A stretch of DNA of 17,864 nt, from NCBI GenBank assembly GCA_902783085.1, contig CACZPT010000009.1:1-17864 (forward strand), given 5' to 3'. The translations under genes were made by a program, and so were the position numbers. Source of the stretch: an uncultured Methanobrevibacter sp. GTDB taxonomy: Archaea; Methanobacteriota; Methanobacteria; Methanobacteriales; Methanobacteriaceae. The notes beneath the pieces are model-generated. The model ran no database searches and was not told where the DNA came from. It saw only the letters and a list, made by a program, of their open reading frames with translations. Below, one piece after another: positions 14,868 through 17,864 of the stretch (position 1 is the stretch's first letter; every line of letters begins with the position of its first letter).

Positions 14868-15788
14868 ATGTATGAAACATTAACATTTACTGGTGGAGTT
14901 CACAAAAGTGAAGAATTTAAAGAGCTAATTGAAGATTTAGGAGGTTTTATTCTTCAAGAAAGTACTTTACAAATGGAACTTGTAATAAATATGGCCGTTC
15001 CATTAAATGACGTTGGAAAAGTTGAAGAAAAAGCCCGAGAACTACTTGCGAAAATTAGTGTAGCTCCTATGGCGGGTTCTGAAATAGCTATTGTATCCCC
15101 TACCCTTGCAAGACATCACTTACCTCATGCAGCTTGTGATATTTCAGAATATTTGCGTGAATTCGGTGCAAAAGATAATATGGTGGGACTTGCAAGAGGT
15201 GATGGAAAAGGAACTTCTGGAATTTCAGAAGAAGAAAAAGATTTGATTGAAGAACATGATATTGCTGTTTTTGCATTAGGTAGTTTTGAAAATTGTATTA
15301 AATCTAAATCTTTCTTATATGACGATATTGATATTCCGGTTATTGTAACTGGATCACCAGATATTCCTGTTGAAGAGCTTCCAGGGGCTGATGCTTATGT
15401 TGGTGGACTTGGAAGAATTCCAAGAAGATTAAGAAGAGGTCCGGATATTAGAGCTCTGGATAATTTAGTTGAAACAATTGAAGAAATTTTAAACAATAAA
15501 AAAAGAGAAATGACATTAGACCCACCAATAGTTCCTTCAATTGTTGTTAAAAACGCTATTGAAAATCAAGTTCCAGAAATTAAAGATGCAATTTCTCCAG
15601 CTCCGTTAACTACTCAGCTTGATGGTGTTCGTGTGAAATTAGATTATGATAAATATCATGAAGTAATTGAAAATATTATCATTGATGGTAAAAAATTATC
15701 TGAAATTGCAGATATTAAAAAATCAAAGATGTATGATTATATTTTAGTTAAAATCAATAGTGAAAGTTCTTTTGTTGATGACCAATAG
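14868..15788 (+). CDS. mmp7: Methanogenesis marker protein 7 (MCR activation complex component)
   Basis: A 306-residue protein recognised as methanogenesis marker protein 7, a family found with MCR. From the literature as I know it, Mmp7 copurifies with McrC, Mmp3, Mmp17 and component A2 in the ATP-dependent complex that reductively activates the nickel of cofactor F430 in MCR and holds complex iron-sulfur clusters. Seen here: an N-terminal TFTGGVHKSEEF segment, RHHLPHAACD with C90, GSFENC with C143, GADAYVGGLGRIPRRLRRG (173-191), and a helical C-terminus with a YDYILVKI strand. The two cysteines are candidate metal ligands (inference). Start ATG 14868 is chosen by its SD. It is convergent with the small unit 15803-16067 and mmp10. 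Confidence 0.88.
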   Translation: MYETLTFTGGVHKSEEFKELIEDLGGFILQESTLQMELVINMAVPLNDVGKVEEKARELLAKISVAPMAGSEIAIVSPTLARHHLPHAACDISEYLREFGAKDNMVGLARGDGKGTSGISEEEKDLIEEHDIAVFALGSFENCIKSKSFLYDDIDIPVIVTGSPDIPVEELPGADAYVGGLGRIPRRLRRGPDIRALDNLVETIEEILNNKKREMTLDPPIVPSIVVKNAIENQVPEIKDAISPAPLTTQLDGVRVKLDYDKYHEVIENIIIDGKKLSEIADIKKSKMYDYILVKINSESSFVDDQ

Positions 15789-15802
15789 CTATTAAAAATC
15801 AT

Positions 15803-15851
15803 AAAAAAAGTGCAGGTGCAATATTCATTTCCTAATGATAGTATACTGCAC
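15803..15851 (-). terminator. Structured hairpin followed by T7 (end of a small minus-strand transcript)
   Basis: On the minus strand GTGCAG (15846-15851) can pair perfectly with CTGCAC (15810-15815). Alternatively GTGCAGTAT can pair with ATATTGCAC (one G-U). An inner TCATT / AATGA stem has an AGGA loop. Seven T follow directly (complement 15803-15809). The T-run direction shows that it ends minus-strand RNA, not mmp7. Two competing stems are unusual for a plain terminator. Confidence 0.55.
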
Positions 15852-15879
15852 AAAAAATTAGAATAATATATTTCTTATT

Positions 15880-16044
15880 TTATGATTTAAAATAAAAATT
15901 AAAGAAAAAAGTTGCTATAAAATTTAATTTTGGCAATAAAGCACCAAGTACTGTAATAAAGAATGTTTCATTTCCTTTTACTTTACCAAATTCAAATTTT
16001 AATAAAATGGGTGTTTTGGATGATTTCACAAGACTATTTGTCAT
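15880..16044 (-). CDS. Candidate small protein, 54 residues, in its own transcription unit
   Basis: Minus-strand frame starting ATG 16044 (MTNSLVKSSK...) or GTG 16029, ending TAA at 15880. The first part is basic and polar (KSSKTP, FGKVKGNE). Residues about 27-52 are hydrophobic (FFITVLGALL... then FIATFFFNFYF), suggesting a small membrane protein or a C-terminal fragment of something larger. A TATA-like element lies upstream, and a hairpin plus T7 lies 28 nt downstream of the stop, so the stretch is organised as a gene. No SD is visible. It fills most of the 293-bp gap between mmp7 and mmp10. It could instead be a noncoding RNA, or one copy of a dispersed genomic repeat. I do not recognise the protein. 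Confidence 0.4.
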   Translation of the reverse strand: MTNSLVKSSKTPILLKFEFGKVKGNETFFITVLGALLPKLNFIATFFFNFYFKS

Positions 16045-16056
16045 TTCATGATATAA

Positions 16057-16067
16057 CTATTTATAAG
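16057..16067 (-). promoter_or_regulatory. TATA box of the small transcription unit
   Basis: CTTATAAATAG on the minus strand is a near-ideal archaeal TATA box, 15 bp past the mmp10 stop. It predicts transcription start near 16036, which fits GTG 16029 better than ATG 16044. A second, weaker GAATATAATC at about 16079-16088 would suit the ATG. Confidence 0.45.
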
Positions 16068-16081
16068 TGTGTGGGCTTTGA

Positions 16082-17326
16082 TTATATTCTTCTCATTCCA
16101 AAGAAATTAATTGCATCAACGAGTTCATTAAAATCTTCTAATTCTCTTTCTATGACATTTTCATCAATCATATCTATACTTAATTCACCATCAACAGTTA
16201 ATGTATCCGGGCCACGACCAACAAGACGTTCTGTCCCATCACCACTAAGAATTCTTTCTGCATCAAGTTGATGGACGAATGATCTTCCAGGAAGAATAAC
16301 TGATTCTTTAATTTCAGATAAATCAAGTGCTTCTAAATCTTCTTTTGTAATGAGGCATGCAATTTCTTTTGGTGCAGCCACAACATTTACGCTGTCGACT
16401 TTTAATTTATCAAATATTTTTTGAATATATGGAGCAGCTATTTTAGAAGTGATGATTGTTGCTTCACCAGTTACTGGTTTAATAAACTGTAAAAATATTT
16501 CATTTTCATCTTTAGCTATTGCAAATGGCCCTCCAGTTTCAGGATCACATAGTGGTGTTCCAACTACTCTAAAGTTATATTCTTTATTAATTTGGTGAAC
16601 TAACTGTTCAAAATTTTCCACCGGTTGGGATTCAAAATCTTTTAAAATTGGTTCATTTCCCAAAATCAATCCTTCATTAAATGTATTTGCAAATCTCATT
16701 AAAATAAATCCTTTTGCTCCCCAACTTTCTAAATCATCACAGGTTTGTCTTAAAACATCCCCATCATTAACTCCAGGAATTATAACTGAAGCTCCAGTTA
16801 ATTTAATATTTTCACAAAATGTTTTACAAGCAGCAAGCGCCTCTTTTGGATTTTTATCCTTAACCCATTCATGTCTTAATTTTTCATCAGTTGAAAAAAC
16901 AGTAAATGTGGTTTCAATAACTCCATTATCAATTAATCTTGAAGCCATTTCACTATCATTTATTCCTTTACCTGATGTGTATCCTAAATGTGATTTTATT
17001 GAAAATTGATTAAGCTGTCCGGTTAAACTTTCAAGATGAGGATAACAACTAACATCTCCGCCACCACTGATATTTGCAGTTATATTGCCTGAAGCCATAT
17101 TCATCATTATTGTGTTTTGAACTTCGTTCATAACTTCAAATGGTGTTTTAAATTCTCCTTGTGAGTCAGCTATTCCTTTTGAACATCTCTCACATCCAAT
17201 TTTATTAGGTGGACAATAGGCACATCCAAATGATTTTATTTCTTTTACTTTTCTAAAGTAACAATATTTACAAAAACCGTTACAGTCTTTTCCAGGAATT
17301 CCACCTACATCTGCTACAACTTGCAT
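16082..17326 (-). CDS. mmp10: MCR arginine methyltransferase Mmp10 (B12-dependent radical SAM)
   Basis: Methylates a conserved arginine of McrA (forming 5-(S)-methylarginine), a modification important for MCR stability and activity. The 414-residue protein starts MQVVADVGGIPGKDC. The radical SAM cysteines are C15-x3-C19-x2-C22, followed by Tyr23, a position reported as an unusual cluster ligand in Mmp10. C35, C38, C45 and C48 form a further cysteine set suited to an additional metal centre. SGGGDVSCYPHLESL marks the SAM-binding strand. Length and C-terminus (FFGMRRI) agree with the family. The ATG has no SD, and a TATTTTATATAAT box lies 28 nt upstream, so the mRNA is probably leaderless. It is divergent from mcrB across 481 bp, which links modifier and target. 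Confidence 0.95.
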   Translation of the reverse strand: MQVVADVGGIPGKDCNGFCKYCYFRKVKEIKSFGCAYCPPNKIGCERCSKGIADSQGEFKTPFEVMNEVQNTIMMNMASGNITANISGGGDVSCYPHLESLTGQLNQFSIKSHLGYTSGKGINDSEMASRLIDNGVIETTFTVFSTDEKLRHEWVKDKNPKEALAACKTFCENIKLTGASVIIPGVNDGDVLRQTCDDLESWGAKGFILMRFANTFNEGLILGNEPILKDFESQPVENFEQLVHQINKEYNFRVVGTPLCDPETGGPFAIAKDENEIFLQFIKPVTGEATIITSKIAAPYIQKIFDKLKVDSVNVVAAPKEIACLITKEDLEALDLSEIKESVILPGRSFVHQLDAERILSGDGTERLVGRGPDTLTVDGELSIDMIDENVIERELEDFNELVDAINFFGMRRI

Positions 17327-17365
17327 ATTATATAAAATTAGTTTTTTTATTATATAAAATAGTTT
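17326..17365 (-). promoter_or_regulatory. mmp10 promoter with duplicated TATA segment
   Basis: Two near-identical 18-19-nt segments (17326-17344 and 17348-17365; TATTATATAAAATTAGTTT and the same with one T fewer) lie in tandem, 22 bp apart. The distal copy is centred about 28 nt from the ATG and fits a TATA box for a leaderless transcript. The proximal copy abuts the ATG. Confidence 0.5.
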
Positions 17366-17388
17366 ATATTATTTACTTTGATAATTTA

Positions 17389-17589
17389 GTATTACTTTTG
17401 AGGGTATTATTACCGGAATATTAAAAAGTATTAATTCGAAATATTGCTTTTTTTTAATTAATATACTTTCATTAAATGTTTTTAATGGGATAATATATAA
17501 AATGGAGGTTTATATTTAAAATATACTTTAATAATATCTGTTATTTAATAATCAACATCAGCATTTCATTTTTAAAAGTAATACTTTTA
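17389..17589. repeat. Repeated TACTTT/AAAGTA elements and an 8-1-8 dyad upstream of mcrB
   Basis: TAAAAGTA, one A, then TACTTTTA form a perfect dyad at 17573-17589, about 75 bp upstream of the mcr TATA box. Eleven of its bases (AAAAGTAATAC, 17574-17584) recur inverted at 17389-17399. AATATACTTT occurs at 17460-17469 and again at 17520-17529, 60 bp apart. AAAAGTATTA stands at 17424-17433. No ORF of significance is in this stretch. The layout suggests sites for a regulator of mcr or mmp10, but such AT-rich words also arise by chance. Confidence 0.35.
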
Positions 17590-17661
17590 TAGCTTTTTTT
17601 CTTAATGATTTTCTTGATTATTATCGTTTATAAAGTTTTCTAAAAATTTCTAGGGGTAATA

Positions 17662-17670
17662 TTTATATTA
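17662..17670 (+). promoter_or_regulatory. TATA box of the mcr operon
   Basis: TTTATATTA preceded by GGGGTAATA fits the archaeal box. It predicts transcription start near 17692, just before the structured leader, and a 5' leader of about 115 nt before mcrB. Confidence 0.6.
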
Positions 17671-17691
17671 TATCTTAATTAAAGATAAATT

Positions 17692-17795
17692 TGTATACCA
17701 TATGGCTGGCTATGTGCAAAAACTTGCTTTGTAGCTTTACTCAATTTGGAGAAAAATTTCTTCATTGAGAGTGGTATATTAAACTCTATTTATTT
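17692..17795 (+). ncRNA. Structured 5' leader of mcrB (candidate cis-regulatory RNA, three-way junction)
   Basis: Three stems can form together. P1: 17694-17701 with 17771-17778 (TATACCAT / GTGGTATA, one G-U). P2: 17708-17714 with 17730-17736, capped by GCAA / TTGC (17716-17719, 17724-17727) and an AAAC loop. P3: 17740-17745 with 17764-17769 (CTCAAT / ATTGAG), continued by 17748-17753 with 17758-17763. The joining strands are 6, 3 and 1 nt. Almost all bases between the predicted transcription start and 17778 are used. Folding is by eye. I do not know a named motif that it matches. Confidence 0.5.
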
Positions 17796-17802
17796 AGGAG
17801 GG
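17796..17802 (+). promoter_or_regulatory. Strong ribosome binding site of mcrB
   Basis: AGGAGGG lies 5 nt before the ATG, the strongest SD in the window, as expected for one of the most abundant proteins of a methanogen. Confidence 0.85.
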
Positions 17803-17807
17803 AAAAA

Positions 17808-17864
17808 ATGGCAAAGTTTGATGATAAAATCGATTTATTCGATGATAGAGGCAACGAAATTGCA
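17808..17864 (+). CDS. mcrB: Methyl-coenzyme M reductase beta subunit, first 19 codons
   Basis: The translated start (MAKFDDKIDLFDDRGNEIA) matches the conserved N-terminus of McrB, for example the MAKFEDKVDLYDDRGN type of Methanothermobacter. MCR reduces methyl-CoM with CoB thiol to methane; the beta chain builds the alpha2-beta2-gamma2 enzyme. The operon order in this group is mcrBDCGA, so this is the first gene of the operon, which continues past the right edge. Identification rests on the short N-terminus plus its mmp10 neighbour, the strong SD and the long leader. Confidence 0.92.
   Translation, partial: MAKFDDKIDLFDDRGNEIA

Noticed and set aside
15963..16271. Plus-strand 102-codon open frame overlapping the mmp10 3' end and the small unit
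   Set aside because: Half of it is the complement of mmp10 and the rest is the complement of the better-supported small minus-strand unit.
17604..17642. 12-codon ORF upstream of the mcr TATA box
   Set aside because: Too short, no ribosome site, and located upstream of the promoter.
17327..17807. CRISPR-like or integrated element upstream of mcrB because of repeated words
   Set aside because: The repeats are short, unevenly spaced and AT-rich; there is no regular repeat-spacer pattern and no cas gene.

Overview
The window is from a methanogenic archaeon. Four things show this directly: an mcrB start at the right edge (methyl-coenzyme M reductase beta subunit), the MCR-modifying radical SAM enzyme Mmp10, methanogenesis marker protein 7, and biosynthetic genes for coenzyme M (comB), methanopterin (mptA) and F420 (cofG). 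The DNA is very AT-rich. Archaeal TATA boxes, U-tract terminators, Shine-Dalgarno sites of the GAGGTG/GGAGG type and several probable leaderless genes are visible. The gene set and order (proteasome beta next to FttA/aCPSF1, a DUF1922 protein, an MTH1187-type protein, ComB, Mmp7, Mmp10, mcr) resemble, from memory, the Methanothermobacter MTH1168-MTH1203 neighbourhood. With the low GC this suggests Methanobacteriales, most likely Methanobrevibacter (inference).

Layout. 1-2029, minus strand: truncated fttA (transcription termination nuclease), then psmB upstream of it. 2245-2973, plus: wyosine enzyme Taw2, whose 3' end overlaps cofG. 2951-5443, minus: a tight cofactor operon read mptA, a 146-residue unknown, cofG. 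5557-6033: an Lrp/AsnC regulator closed by a strong hairpin terminator. 6238-7407: tRNA methyltransferase Trm1, divergent from a DegT-type aminotransferase (7483-8586). 8602-9836: an MTH1187-type thiamine-binding protein, divergent from a TtuA/Ncs6-type tRNA thiolation enzyme. 9792-12295, minus: an ion-transport operon (DUF1922 zinc ribbon, CNNM/CorC protein, Ca2+/Na+ exchanger). 12359-14250, minus: comB followed by a TraB-family membrane protein. 14291-15788, plus: an unknown 173-residue protein and mmp7. 15803-16067, minus: a small self-contained transcription unit (TATA box, 54-codon ORF, hairpin plus T7). 16082-17326, minus: mmp10. 17327-17807: a 481-bp regulatory region. 17808 to the end: start of mcrB.

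The right third gathers steps around one enzyme. ComB makes the thiol cofactor CoM, Mmp7 belongs to the MCR activation machinery, Mmp10 methylates an arginine of McrA, and mcrB begins the MCR operon. The rest covers tRNA modification (Taw2, Trm1, TtuA-like), RNA 3'-end formation, protein turnover and C1-carrier/F420 synthesis, so this is core genome. I saw no insertion sequence, CRISPR array, tRNA or rRNA.

The most interesting signal is not a protein. The roughly 115-nt predicted 5' leader of mcrB can fold almost completely into a three-way junction ending 17 nt before the Shine-Dalgarno site, and one hairpin contains an SD-like strand whose partner could also pair with the real SD. Other unexplained structures are the small transcription unit behind mmp10, a long inverted repeat in the fttA promoter/leader, an operator-like dyad and repeats upstream of mcrB, and a 40-bp mirror-symmetric divergent promoter between comB and its unknown neighbour.
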